In this document: in pieces, positions 20,594 through 29,052 of the stretch
Layout of the letters: every line of letters starts with the position of its first letter
Numbering within the stretch: position 1 is the first letter of the stretch
The notes under the pieces: generated by a model
What the model saw: only the letters and a program-made list of their open reading frames with translations
The model's database searches: none
What the model was told of the DNA's origin: nothing
DNA from: Paracoccus saliphilus
GTDB taxonomy: Bacteria; Pseudomonadota; Alphaproteobacteria; Rhodobacterales; Rhodobacteraceae
DNA: 35,210 nt
Direction of reading: 5' to 3'
Assembly (NCBI GenBank): GCA_003255745.1
Contig: QKYL01000200.1
Span: 1-35,210, forward strand
Made by a program: the position numbers and the translations under genes

Positions 20594-22444
20594 TCAGTTG
20601 CCGGACAAGCCCGGCGGCGGACCCCCCAGGCCCAGGCCCATGCCGCCCGGTGCCGCGCCCCCGTTCTGCGGCGCGGGCGTTTCGCCAGGGGCCGCGGCAT
20701 CCGGCCCGGGCTGTGCCGGGGCCGGCTGTTGTTGGCCGAAAGGCGATCCGCCAAGGCCGCCAAGCGACCCAAAGCCGCTGTCCCCTTGTTGGCCCGACTG
20801 GCCCAGTCCGCCGCCCAGACCGCCGCCGAAGCCACCTTCACCCATGGGAATTTCAATTCGCACGTTCGACATGTCTACGACCGGGCCTTTGTAGTGCATG
20901 ACCATCGCCGGAAAGGCGATCACGGCACCGATCATCAGGATCTGCAGCCCTACGAAAGGCGCGGCTCCGCGATAGATGTCCAGTGTCGACACCTCGGACA
21001 TCATCTTTCCGGTGACCTTGTCTCGATAAGGTTTCCGCGGTGCCACGGATCGCAGATAAAACAACGCGAAGCCCACCGGAGGCGTCAGGAACGAAGTTTG
21101 CATCGTCACCGCCAGGATCACGCCGAACCACACCAAGTCGATGTTCAGCGCGTTCGCGGCCGGGATCAGCAGCGGCACGATGACAAAGGCCAGTTCAAAA
21201 AAGTCCAGGAAGAATGCCAGGAAAAAGATGATCGCGCAGACCGCAATCAGGAAGCCGTATTCGCCCCCCGGCAGCGCGGTCAGCAGATCCCTGACCCAGA
21301 TATGGCCGTTGATCGAGTAATAGGTCAGCGAAAAGACCGTGGCCCCGATCAGGATGAACATCACAAAGGCCGACAGGCGCACGGTGGACAGCAATGCCTG
21401 GTTCACGACGCCAAAGGACAGCCGTCCCTTGAGTCCCGCCAGGATCAGTGCACCCATCGCCCCCATCGCGCCCCCCTCGGTCGGGGTGGCGATGCCCAGG
21501 AAGATCGTGCCCAGCACCAGGAAGACCAGGGCCAGTGGCGGGATCATCACGATGATGACCTCTCGGGTCATGGGCGACATCACGTTCAGCTTCAGGCTGC
21601 GGTCGATCATCGCCAGCGCCAGCATGATCAGCACGGTTAGTGCGGCCGCCCAGATGGCGCTGTCGTCGCCCAGGGACTCACCAAGCCAGTGTTCCGTCAG
21701 CCAATAGATCACGCCGGACGCAACCAGCGCCAGGATCAGCGACACGCCGCCTGAACCCAGGGGCCGCGCCTCGCGCGGCAGGGCCGGCATCGAATGCGGC
21801 CGGATCACCGACATGACCATCACATAGACGATATAGACGCCGGTCAGCGCCAGCGCCGGCACCATTGCGGCCTTGTACATGTCACCCACCGAACGGCCCA
21901 GCTGGTCGGCCAGCACGATCAGCACCAGCGAGGGCGGGATGATCTGCGCCAGCGTGCCGGACGCCGTGATGACCCCCGACGCCAGCCGCTTGTCATAGCC
22001 ATAGCGCATCATGATCGGCAGCGAGATCAGGCCCATCGAGATCACCGAAGCCGCGACGACGCCGGTCGTCGCCGCCAGCAGCGCGCCGACCAGGATCACC
22101 GCATAAGCCAGTCCCCCGCGGATCGGGCCGAACAACTGGCCGATCGTGTCCAGCAGTTCCTCGGCCATGCGCGATCGTTCCAGCACGATGCCCATGAAGG
22201 TGAAGAACGGAATGGCCAGCAGGGTGTCGTTGCGCATCACCCCGAACACGCGGTCGCCAAGTGCGCCAAGCAGGTTCCAGCCCAGGTTCACCTGGTCGCT
22301 GAGCGGTGTCAGAAAGACCCCGAAGAAAAAGAACAGAAGGCCGTTCGCTGCCAGCGCAAAGGCGATCGGATATCCGAACAGCAGAAACGCCACCATCGAG
22401 AAGAACATGATGGGGGCCAGGTTGTGGGCGATAAGGTCGATCAC
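20594..22444 (-). CDS. dctM: TRAP transporter large permease (DctM)
   Basis: A 616-residue integral membrane protein, the sodium-coupled transport subunit. About 12-14 hydrophobic helices fill residues 1-530 in the DctM layout, with family stretches such as ATTGVVAASVISMGLISLPIMMRYGYDKRLASGVITASGTLAQIIPPS and ATPTEGGAMGAMGA. The last 82 residues (535-616) are an added hydrophilic tail rich in Gly, Pro, Gln and Ala (GGFGGGLGGGLG, QQQPAPAQPGP, GLGLGGPPPG) with no counterpart in DctM of ordinary length. The start is GTG 22444, overlapping the dctQ stop as GTGA, so translation is coupled. Confidence 0.93.
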   Translation of the reverse strand: MIDLIAHNLAPIMFFSMVAFLLFGYPIAFALAANGLLFFFFGVFLTPLSDQVNLGWNLLGALGDRVFGVMRNDTLLAIPFFTFMGIVLERSRMAEELLDTIGQLFGPIRGGLAYAVILVGALLAATTGVVAASVISMGLISLPIMMRYGYDKRLASGVITASGTLAQIIPPSLVLIVLADQLGRSVGDMYKAAMVPALALTGVYIVYVMVMSVIRPHSMPALPREARPLGSGGVSLILALVASGVIYWLTEHWLGESLGDDSAIWAAALTVLIMLALAMIDRSLKLNVMSPMTREVIIVMIPPLALVFLVLGTIFLGIATPTEGGAMGAMGALILAGLKGRLSFGVVNQALLSTVRLSAFVMFILIGATVFSLTYYSINGHIWVRDLLTALPGGEYGFLIAVCAIIFFLAFFLDFFELAFVIVPLLIPAANALNIDLVWFGVILAVTMQTSFLTPPVGFALFYLRSVAPRKPYRDKVTGKMMSEVSTLDIYRGAAPFVGLQILMIGAVIAFPAMVMHYKGPVVDMSNVRIEIPMGEGGFGGGLGGGLGQSGQQGDSGFGSLGGLGGSPFGQQQPAPAQPGPDAAAPGETPAPQNGGAAPGGMGLGLGGPPPGLSGN

Positions 22445-23070
22445 GCGCGGTTCTCCGGGTCGGAGGGCGGCGTGTCAGCCGCCTCGTCTTGGACATGGTC
22501 CGATGTCATCAGGCCGGCTTCTTTCAGCCCGGCCTCGTGGGGCGAGACGTGATGATGGGGATCAGGCATCATGCCGCGGATGATGGCGATCTTCTTGATC
22601 AGCTCCGAGATGCCCTGCGCGAACAGCAGGCCAAAGCCAAGCACCAGAATGCCGCGCGCGGGCCACAAAGCCAGACCGCCCGCGTTCATCGAAACCTCGC
22701 CGTTGAACCAGCTGCGGGTGAAGGCGGGCCAGGTCAGCCACAGCATGATGCCCGTGAAGGGCAGCAGGAACAGCAGTGTGCCCAGAAGGTCGATCCAGTG
22801 CTGCGCCCTGCGCGACCAGCGGCCATAGATGATGTCGATGCGGATATGCTCGTTCTCCAGCAGCGTATAGGCCGCGGCCAGCATGAAGGCGCCGCCATAA
22901 AGGTACCACTGCAGCTCCAGCCACGCGTTGGAGGACATGCTGAAGACCTTGCGGACGATGGCATTGACCGCGCTGACGACGATTGCCAGCAGGATCAGCC
23001 AAGCCACGCTGCGGCCGATCACGGTGGTGACGCGGTCGATGCCGCGCGACAGGGCCAGAAGGCCGCCCAT
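22441..23070 (-). CDS. dctQ: TRAP transporter small permease (DctQ)
   Basis: A 209-residue small membrane subunit with four predicted helices and the family pattern NAWLELQWYLYGGAFMLAAAYTLLENEHIRIDI, which matches the DctQ group paired with TakP-like receptors. A soluble tail of about 40 residues rich in His, Glu and Asp ends the protein. ATG 23070 has GAGGGAGAGAG upstream; the frame is open further upstream to 23175 without a better start. It is the first gene of dctQ-dctM, which is convergent with the receptor gene. Its 124-base upstream region borders the end of cobS. Confidence 0.93.
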   Translation of the reverse strand: MGGLLALSRGIDRVTTVIGRSVAWLILLAIVVSAVNAIVRKVFSMSSNAWLELQWYLYGGAFMLAAAYTLLENEHIRIDIIYGRWSRRAQHWIDLLGTLLFLLPFTGIMLWLTWPAFTRSWFNGEVSMNAGGLALWPARGILVLGFGLLFAQGISELIKKIAIIRGMMPDPHHHVSPHEAGLKEAGLMTSDHVQDEAADTPPSDPENRA

Positions 23071-23194
23071 GATATCTCTCTCCCTCAAGGCGCTGCCCGT
23101 GCCGGGGCAGGGTTCCCGGTTGATCCGGTGGTTCTGCGCATCCGGGGTATGGGGCATTCCGGCCCGACCGGTCAAGTTTTTCGACCGGATGTCG

Positions 23195-23917
23195 CTACGT
23201 CAAGATGGCCATTCCCAAAAGGGCTGCAGTTTCGGCCAGGCTGGCGGATGCGCCAAGAACATCGCCAGTCTGTCCGCCCAGCAGACGGCAGGCGCGGCGG
23301 GACACGGCAATCACGGCGGCGCCTGCGAGCAGCAGCGCCAAAAGCCCGGAGCCTGCCGAGGGCGCGGTCAGGATCAGCAGGCTCACGCCGATCATCGCAG
23401 CAACCGCGACACCGCGGCGCGACGGCTGGCCGGCACCCTGCCCCAGCCCGTCGGCCCGCGCGGGCGGCAGGCTGCGCATCAGCAGCACCGGCGCAAGTCG
23501 CCCAAGCGCCGCCGCGCCCACCAAAGCCAGCGGCCCCAGCAGCGCCAGCGCCGCGACGCGCGTCAGGCTGATGCAGACCAACGCCATCGCGCCATAGCTG
23601 CCGATGGTGGAATCGCGCATGATCCGCAGGCGGTCGGCGCGGTCCCGACCGCCGCCGGCATCCGCAAAGTCGGCCAGCGCATCTTCGTGCAGCGCGCCTG
23701 TCAGCCAAACGGCCAGCGTCACGGACAGCACGGGCGGCAGCAGGCCCGGCTCCAAAAGCCACAGGGGCAGGCCCGCCAGGGCGCCCACGACCGCCCCGGC
23801 CACTGGAAAGGCCCACGCGGCCTCCGACAGCGGCAGCAGGCGGGGCGGCAGCAAGCGGCCAAGCGGCAGCCGCGTCAGGAAGACCAGCGCCAGCAGCAAC
23901 TGGTGGAGCCTAGGCAA
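23195..23917 (-). CDS. cobS: Adenosylcobinamide-GDP ribazoletransferase (cobalamin synthase)
   Basis: About 240 residues, a polytopic membrane enzyme joining adenosylcobinamide-GDP to alpha-ribazole to make adenosylcobalamin. The signature LTGALHEDALADFADAGGGRDRADRLRIMRDSTIGSYG is intact, with the acidic residues that bind magnesium. FLTRLPLG near the N-terminus is also typical. No ATG starts the frame: TTG 23917 has GAGG 6 bases upstream and is preferred; TTG 23932 is possible and would extend the overlap with cobT. It is the third gene of a minus-strand cobU-cobT-cobS operon and overlaps the end of cobT. Confidence 0.9.
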   Translation of the reverse strand: MPRLHQLLLALVFLTRLPLGRLLPPRLLPLSEAAWAFPVAGAVVGALAGLPLWLLEPGLLPPVLSVTLAVWLTGALHEDALADFADAGGGRDRADRLRIMRDSTIGSYGAMALVCISLTRVAALALLGPLALVGAAALGRLAPVLLMRSLPPARADGLGQGAGQPSRRGVAVAAMIGVSLLILTAPSAGSGLLALLLAGAAVIAVSRRACRLLGGQTGDVLGASASLAETAALLGMAILT

Positions 23918-24863
23918 TTCCGGCCTCGGCAAAGGTGGCCATGCCGTTGTGGCAGTCCAGCGCCGCCCGCAGCACCATCAGGGCCAAGGCTGCCCCGGAC
24001 CCTTCGCCAAGGCGCATGTCCAGCGACAGGACCGGCTGCATCGCCAGCGCGGCGATCAGGCGCCTGTGGCCGGGTTCCGCGCTTTCATGCCCGATCAGGC
24101 AATGGGCCAGCGCGTCGGGATCGTCCCGCGTCAGCACCGCCGCAGCCGCTGTGCAGATAAAGCCGTCCAGAATGACCGGGATGCGCAATTCGCGTGCGCG
24201 CCTGATCGCCCCACAGATCGCTGCCTGTTCCCGACCGCCGAAGGCCGCGAGGGTTTCAACCGTGGTCGTAGGACCGTGCAGGGTCAGCCCTTCGGTTACG
24301 ACACGCACCTTGGCCGCCAGCATGGCGCCCTGCGCGCCGGTGCCGGGGCCGACCCAATCTTCGGCCCGGCCGCCACAGGTCGCGGCCGCCAGCGCCGCCG
24401 AGACGGTCGAATTGCCGATGCCCATTTCCCCCAGGATCAGGACCTGCGCCTGCGGGTCAACGGCGTCGGCACCGCGGGACATGGCGTCTTGCACCTCGGC
24501 CGGGCTCATTGCCGCGCCTTGGGTGAAATCGCGCGTCGGATGGTCAAGGTCCAGCGCCACGACCCGCAGGTCCGCACCGGCCGTGCGGCACAGCTGATTG
24601 ATCGCCGCGCCGCCCGCGCTGAAATTCGCGACCATGGCCGCCGTAACCGCGGCCGGAAAGGGCGTGATCCCCTGCGCCACGACCCCGTGGTTGCCCGCAA
24701 AAACCAGCGCCTGCGCGCGGTCCAGCCGGGGCCGTTCGCTGCCCTGCCAGCCGGCCATGAAGATGGCCAGATCCTCCAGCCGGCCAAGCGATCCGGGCGG
24801 TTTCGTCAGCTGCGCCTGACGCGCACGGGCAGCCTTGGCGGCGGTTTCGTCAAAGTCGCGCAT
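23910..24863 (-). CDS. cobT: Nicotinate-nucleotide--dimethylbenzimidazole phosphoribosyltransferase
   Basis: A 317-residue enzyme that makes alpha-ribazole phosphate from dimethylbenzimidazole and nicotinate mononucleotide, activating the lower ligand of cobalamin. Family features are KPPGSLGRLEDLA near the N-terminus, FAGNHGVVAQGITPFP, LGEMGIGNSTVSAAL and the catalytic Glu287 in RLGEGSGAALAL. ATG 24863 has GGGAGG 6 bases upstream; it lies inside the 3' end of cobU (14-base overlap). The gene product works on the branch parallel to CobU, and both branches meet at CobS. Confidence 0.95.
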   Translation of the reverse strand: MRDFDETAAKAARARQAQLTKPPGSLGRLEDLAIFMAGWQGSERPRLDRAQALVFAGNHGVVAQGITPFPAAVTAAMVANFSAGGAAINQLCRTAGADLRVVALDLDHPTRDFTQGAAMSPAEVQDAMSRGADAVDPQAQVLILGEMGIGNSTVSAALAAATCGGRAEDWVGPGTGAQGAMLAAKVRVVTEGLTLHGPTTTVETLAAFGGREQAAICGAIRRARELRIPVILDGFICTAAAAVLTRDDPDALAHCLIGHESAEPGHRRLIAALAMQPVLSLDMRLGEGSGAALALMVLRAALDCHNGMATFAEAGIA

Positions 24864-25380
24864 CAATCGCCTCCCGTGCAGGTTTCAGCCGCAAGGGCTG
24901 CCCGCTGACGGCCATCCAGACCTCGTCCGCCAGTCCGGCGACCGCCTGATTCATCCGGCCATGATCATCGCGAAACCGGCGCGCCAGCGCGTTGTCGGGA
25001 ACGATGCCTTGGCCCAGTTCATTGGTCACCAGCACAACAGGACAGCTTTGCTGACGTAACGTCACAAGAAGCCCGTCGATATCTGCCGCCCCCATGCAGT
25101 TCGACATCCACAGCGTCAGACAATCAACCAGCCGGACACCCTGCCCGTCCGACGCCGCCAGCGCGGCCGCCAGGTTCAGCGGCTCCTCGACCGTGATCCA
25201 GCCCTCGCCGCGACTGGTCTGATGTTGCAGAATTCTTTCGCCCATTTCTCCGTCGCGCGCCTCGGCGGTGGCGATGTAGATGCGCGGCATTGCATGGCGT
25301 GCAACCAGCCGCTCGGCCAGTGCCGACTTTCCCGACCGCGCGCCGCCGGTAACCAGCGTGATATGTCCCATCTCCGTCAT
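24850..25380 (-). CDS. cobU: Bifunctional adenosylcobinamide kinase / adenosylcobinamide-phosphate guanylyltransferase
   Basis: A 176-residue enzyme, also called CobP in the aerobic pathway, which phosphorylates adenosylcobinamide and transfers GMP to it. The P-loop is GGARSGKS at 12-19. Later motifs are RIYIATAEARDGEMGERI, CLTLWMSN and VTNELGQGIVPDNALARRFRD, all typical. ATG 25380 gives the usual length. The gene starts the cobUTS operon and is divergent from oppA across a 128-base spacer. That spacer is too short and lacks recognisable conserved boxes for a cobalamin riboswitch. Confidence 0.95.
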   Translation of the reverse strand: MTEMGHITLVTGGARSGKSALAERLVARHAMPRIYIATAEARDGEMGERILQHQTSRGEGWITVEEPLNLAAALAASDGQGVRLVDCLTLWMSNCMGAADIDGLLVTLRQQSCPVVLVTNELGQGIVPDNALARRFRDDHGRMNQAVAGLADEVWMAVSGQPLRLKPAREAIDARL

Positions 25381-25508
25381 GCGGGCATCTTTTCCACAGG
25401 GCGGGCAGCTTTGAAAGCCGCAATCGCCGCTTGTTCACGCCGGGGCTTTGCGTAACGTCGGCGCATTCCGGTGCACAAAATGCCGACACACAACTTGGAG
25501 GAGTTGGG

Positions 25509-27110
25509 ATGACCAAGCTTTTCGCAACGACCGCCCTTATCGCCACGCTGGCGATGCCGGCCTATGCCATTCAGCCCGCCGAAGGCGAGACGCTGGCCGA
25601 AAACCAGACCTATACCTATTGGCTGCTGGACGCGATCAAGTCGCTGGACCCGGCCAAGAACACGGATGTCGAGGGTTCCGACGCGCTCCGCTCGCTGTTC
25701 GAGGGGCTGATGATCGAGGATGCCTCGGGCGCGATGGTGCCCGGCATGGCCGAAAGCCACGAGATCAGCGACGACCAGCTGACCTACACATTCAAGCTGC
25801 GCGACGCCAACTGGTCGAACGGAGAGCCTGTGACGGCCGAGGACTTCGTCTATGCCTGGCAGCGCGTCGTGAACCCCGAGACGGCGTCCGAATACGCTTG
25901 GTACATGGAGCTGATGAACATCGAGAACGCCAGCGCCGTCGTCGCGGGCGAGATGGCGCCAGACCAGTTGGGCGTCCGGGCGATCGACGACAAGACGCTG
26001 GAAGTGACGCTGTCCAAGCCCACCCCCTATTTCCTGAACACGCTGTCCCACACCACCGCCTATCCCGTGCCGCGCGCCGTGGTCGAGGAACATGGCGATG
26101 CCTGGACGCAGCCCCAGAACCTGGTCGGCAACGGCGCCTATACCCTGGCCAGCCACAACCTGGGCGTCGAGATCGTCTTTCAGAAGAACCCCGAATACTG
26201 GGATGCAGAAAACGTCCTGATGGAGACCGTCCGCGGCGTCACCGTCAACGACAACAACGTCGCCCTGACCCGCTATCAGGCCGGAGAACTGGACCGCGTG
26301 CAGATCCCCGCAGGCCAGTTCCCGCGCCTGTCGGAACAGTTCCCTGACCAGGCCGTGTCGGTGCCCTATGGCTGTTCCTATGCCTATGTCCTGAACCTGT
26401 CGGAAAAGGGACCCGAGGCGCTGAAGGACCAGCGCGTCCGCGAGGCCCTGGCCCTTGGCCTGAACCGCGAGGTGATCGTGGACCAGGTGCTGCAGGGCGG
26501 ACAGCGTCCGGCCTATAGCTGGACCCATTGGGCCATCAACGGCTTTGCCGCGCCCGAGGGCGGGATGGCCGGGATGAGCCAGGAAGAGCGCATGGCCCGC
26601 GCGCGCGAACTGCTGGCCGAGGCCGGATACGGTCCCGACAACCCGCTCAAGCTGCAGCTGCAGTACAACACCGACGACAGCCACCGCCTGCTGGCCATCG
26701 CCGCCCAGCAGTTCTGGCGCCCCCTGGGCATCGAGATCGAGCTGAACAACGTCGAATGGAAGGTCCATACCGACCGGCTACAGAACCAGGACTTCGAGGT
26801 CGCGCGCTATGCCTGGTGCGCCGACTATAACGAAGCCTCGACCTTCCTGGACTGGTTCCGCACCGACGGCTATAACAGCGGCAAGTGGTCGAACGAGGAA
26901 TACGACCGCCTGCTGGCCGAGGCTGCCACGGCCGAGGACACGACGCCCCTGTATCAGCGCGCCGAGGAGATCCTGGCCGAAGAGGTTCCGGCCGTCTTCG
27001 TCTATCACTATGCCAAGGTCGACATGATCAATCCCGCGATCAAGGGCCTCCCGCGCGAGAACCTGCTGAACACCTGGTATGCCAAGGACCTGTATCGCAC
27101 CGCCGAGTGA
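25509..27110 (+). CDS. oppA: Peptide ABC transporter substrate-binding protein
   Basis: A 533-residue receptor of the SBP_bac_5 family. A Sec signal peptide (MTKLFATTALIATLAMPAYA, cleavage after residue 20) precedes the mature protein. The opening YTYWLLDAIKSLDPAKNTDVEGSDALRSLFEGLM and the middle VGNGAYTLASHNLGVEIVFQKNPEYWD are close to OppA/MppA-type oligopeptide receptors. GGAGGAG ends about 6 bases before ATG 25509. It leads oppABCDF; a hairpin between oppA and oppB could keep the receptor in excess. Oligopeptides are the inferred ligand; murein peptides or other peptides are possible. Confidence 0.93.
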   Translation: MTKLFATTALIATLAMPAYAIQPAEGETLAENQTYTYWLLDAIKSLDPAKNTDVEGSDALRSLFEGLMIEDASGAMVPGMAESHEISDDQLTYTFKLRDANWSNGEPVTAEDFVYAWQRVVNPETASEYAWYMELMNIENASAVVAGEMAPDQLGVRAIDDKTLEVTLSKPTPYFLNTLSHTTAYPVPRAVVEEHGDAWTQPQNLVGNGAYTLASHNLGVEIVFQKNPEYWDAENVLMETVRGVTVNDNNVALTRYQAGELDRVQIPAGQFPRLSEQFPDQAVSVPYGCSYAYVLNLSEKGPEALKDQRVREALALGLNREVIVDQVLQGGQRPAYSWTHWAINGFAAPEGGMAGMSQEERMARARELLAEAGYGPDNPLKLQLQYNTDDSHRLLAIAAQQFWRPLGIEIELNNVEWKVHTDRLQNQDFEVARYAWCADYNEASTFLDWFRTDGYNSGKWSNEEYDRLLAEAATAEDTTPLYQRAEEILAEEVPAVFVYHYAKVDMINPAIKGLPRENLLNTWYAKDLYRTAE

Positions 27111-27131
27111 CGATCCTGACGTGCTAGCATG

Positions 27132-27159
27132 GGCCGGGGCGGGCTTACCCGCCTCGGCC
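27132..27159 (+). promoter_or_regulatory. Hairpin between oppA and oppB, likely mRNA stabiliser or attenuator
   Basis: GGCCGGGGCGGG and CCCGCCTCGGCC form a 12-bp stem with one G-U pair and a CTTA loop, 21 bases after oppA. No T run follows, so read-through into oppB is expected. Such hairpins after receptor genes commonly protect the receptor message and lower permease expression. Confidence 0.65.
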
Positions 27160-27196
27160 TTCCGATTCATCGATTCCGCAGGAAAGTCCCTTTGCG

Positions 27197-28120
27197 ATGT
27201 TCGCATTCGTCTTGCGACGACTGGCGGTGGCGGTTCCCACGCTGCTGTTGCTGATCGTCTTTTCCTTTGTCCTGATGCATATGGCGCCCGGCGGTCCCTT
27301 CACCGGCGAACGCGCCCTGCCCCCGCAGGTCCTGGCCAACCTTGAGGCGCAGTACGGGTTGAACGACCCGCTGTGGCAGCAGATCTGGAACTATCTCTAC
27401 GGGATCGTCGTCCATTTCGACTTCGGCCCCAGCTTCGTCTATCCCGACCGCAGCGTGAACCAGCTGATCGCGGCGGGCTTTCCCGTGACCCTGACCTATG
27501 GCGGGCTGTCCTTCGTGGCGGCGGTCGTCCTGGGCGTCTCCCTGGGCGTGGTGGCGGCAATCTGGCACAACAGCTGGGTCGACTACATGGCCGTCGGCAT
27601 CTCGATCGGCGCGCAGGTGCTGCCGAACTTCGTCATGGCGCCGCTGCTGGTGCTGGTCTTCACGCTCTGGTACCGGCTGCTGCCCGGCGGCGGCTGGAGC
27701 TTTACCGATCCCAGCTTCTGGATCATGCCGGTGATCGCGCTGGCGACCAGCTACATGGCCTCTATCGCCCGCATCACCCGGTCGTCGATGCTGGAGGTGC
27801 TGGGGTCGAACCACATCCGCACCGCCCGCGCCAAGGGCATGCCCGAACACCGCGTCATCATCCGCCACGCGCTGAAGCCCGCGATGCTGCCTGTGATCAG
27901 CTATCTGGGTCCGGTCTTCGTGTCGATGATCACCGGGTCGGTGGTGATCGACATCTATTTCTCGACCGGCGGCATCGGCAAGGCCTTCGTGGATAGTGCG
28001 CTGAACCGCGACTATGCCGTGATGATGGGCGTCACCATCCTGGTCGGCGCCCTGACCATCCTCTTCAATCTCATCGTCGATGTGCTTTACGCGTGGATCG
28101 ACCCCAAGATCAGGTACTGA
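27197..28120 (+). CDS. oppB: Oligopeptide ABC transporter permease
   Basis: A 307-residue inner-membrane permease with the OppB start MFAFVLRRLAVAVPTLLLLIVFSFVLMHMAPGGPF and about six helices. The EAA-type loop that docks onto the ATPases reads EVLGSNHIRTARAKGMPEHRVIIRHALKPAMLP. The start has AGGAAAG at 27180-27186. It forms the transmembrane pore with OppC, whose gene begins 4 bases after the stop. Confidence 0.95.
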   Translation: MFAFVLRRLAVAVPTLLLLIVFSFVLMHMAPGGPFTGERALPPQVLANLEAQYGLNDPLWQQIWNYLYGIVVHFDFGPSFVYPDRSVNQLIAAGFPVTLTYGGLSFVAAVVLGVSLGVVAAIWHNSWVDYMAVGISIGAQVLPNFVMAPLLVLVFTLWYRLLPGGGWSFTDPSFWIMPVIALATSYMASIARITRSSMLEVLGSNHIRTARAKGMPEHRVIIRHALKPAMLPVISYLGPVFVSMITGSVVIDIYFSTGGIGKAFVDSALNRDYAVMMGVTILVGALTILFNLIVDVLYAWIDPKIRY

Positions 28121-28124
28121 GGTC

Positions 28125-29051
28125 ATGGTGATCGATCAGACAAAGATGCAGTCCCTGTCCGACCGGCTGGTCCAGGACGAGGTCAAGGGCCGCAGCCCCT
28201 GGGCCGATGCGCGCCGCCGCTTCTGGAAGAACAGGGCCGCGATGCTGGGCCTGTCCATCCTGGTCCTGGTGGCGCTTTTCGCGATCCTGGGCGGGCAATT
28301 CGCGCAGTGGTCGAACGAAGAGCTGGATTTCAGCGTCATGGGCCAGGTCGCAACGATGGGCGCGCCCTCGCTGGAGAACGGGCATTACTTCGGCACCGAC
28401 AATCTGGGCCGGGACCTTTATGCGCGCGTCGTTCAGGGCACCCAGATCAGCCTGATGGTCGGCATCGTCGGCGCCGGCATCGCGGTCATCGTCGGCACGC
28501 TTTACGGCGCAACGGCCGGCTATGTGGGCGGCCGCACCGACCAGATCATGATGCGCACTGTCGATATCCTGATGTCGATCCCCTACATGTTCGTGCTGAT
28601 CCTGCTGCTGGTGATGTTCGGGCGGTCGATGTCGATGCTGTTCCTGGGCATTGGCCTGATCTCCTGGCTGGACATGAGCCGCATCGTGCGCGGCCAGACC
28701 CTATCGCTGAAGAACCGCGAATTCATCGAGGCCGCGCGCGCCACGGGCGTGTCGTCATTCCGCATCATCATCCGCCACATCGTCCCGAACCTGCTGGGCG
28801 TGGTTGCCGTCTATGCGACGCTTCTGGTGCCGCTGATGATCCTGACCGAAAGCTTCATCAGCTTCCTGGGCCTGGGGGTCCAGGAACCGCTGACCAGCTG
28901 GGGGGCGCTGATCTCGGAAGGGGCGGGCACGATGAACTATGGCACGCTGTGGCAGTTGCTGTTCCCGCTGTTCTTCTTCGTCATCACCCTGTTCGGGTTC
29001 TTCTTCGTGGGCGACGGCCTGCGCGATGCCCTCGACCCGAAGGAGCGCTGA
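28125..29051 (+). CDS. oppC: Oligopeptide ABC transporter permease
   Basis: A 308-residue permease with a cytoplasmic N-terminal region (about 45 residues ending in RRRFWKNRAAMLG) before six helices, the usual OppC layout. GTDNLGRDLYARVVQGTQISLMVGI is the OppC/DppC signature and EFIEAARATGVSSFRIIIRHIVPNLLG is the EAA loop. ATG 28125 is chosen because it starts just after the oppB stop; the binding site overlaps that stop and is very close, so a start a few codons later is possible. It couples to oppD, whose ATG lies 1 base past the oppC stop. Confidence 0.94.
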   Translation: MVIDQTKMQSLSDRLVQDEVKGRSPWADARRRFWKNRAAMLGLSILVLVALFAILGGQFAQWSNEELDFSVMGQVATMGAPSLENGHYFGTDNLGRDLYARVVQGTQISLMVGIVGAGIAVIVGTLYGATAGYVGGRTDQIMMRTVDILMSIPYMFVLILLLVMFGRSMSMLFLGIGLISWLDMSRIVRGQTLSLKNREFIEAARATGVSSFRIIIRHIVPNLLGVVAVYATLLVPLMILTESFISFLGLGVQEPLTSWGALISEGAGTMNYGTLWQLLFPLFFFVITLFGFFFVGDGLRDALDPKER

Positions 29052-29052
29052 G

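Noticed and set aside
20598..20894. + strand frame with a Pro-rich sequence (PGGGPPRPRPMPPG)
   Set aside because: It is the antisense reading of the Gly/Pro-rich DctM tail; the dctM frame continues without break from a clear permease.
25381..25508. Possible cobalamin riboswitch upstream of cobU
   Set aside because: The cobU-oppA spacer is only 128 bases and no conserved cobalamin-box sequence or compatible fold was recognised.
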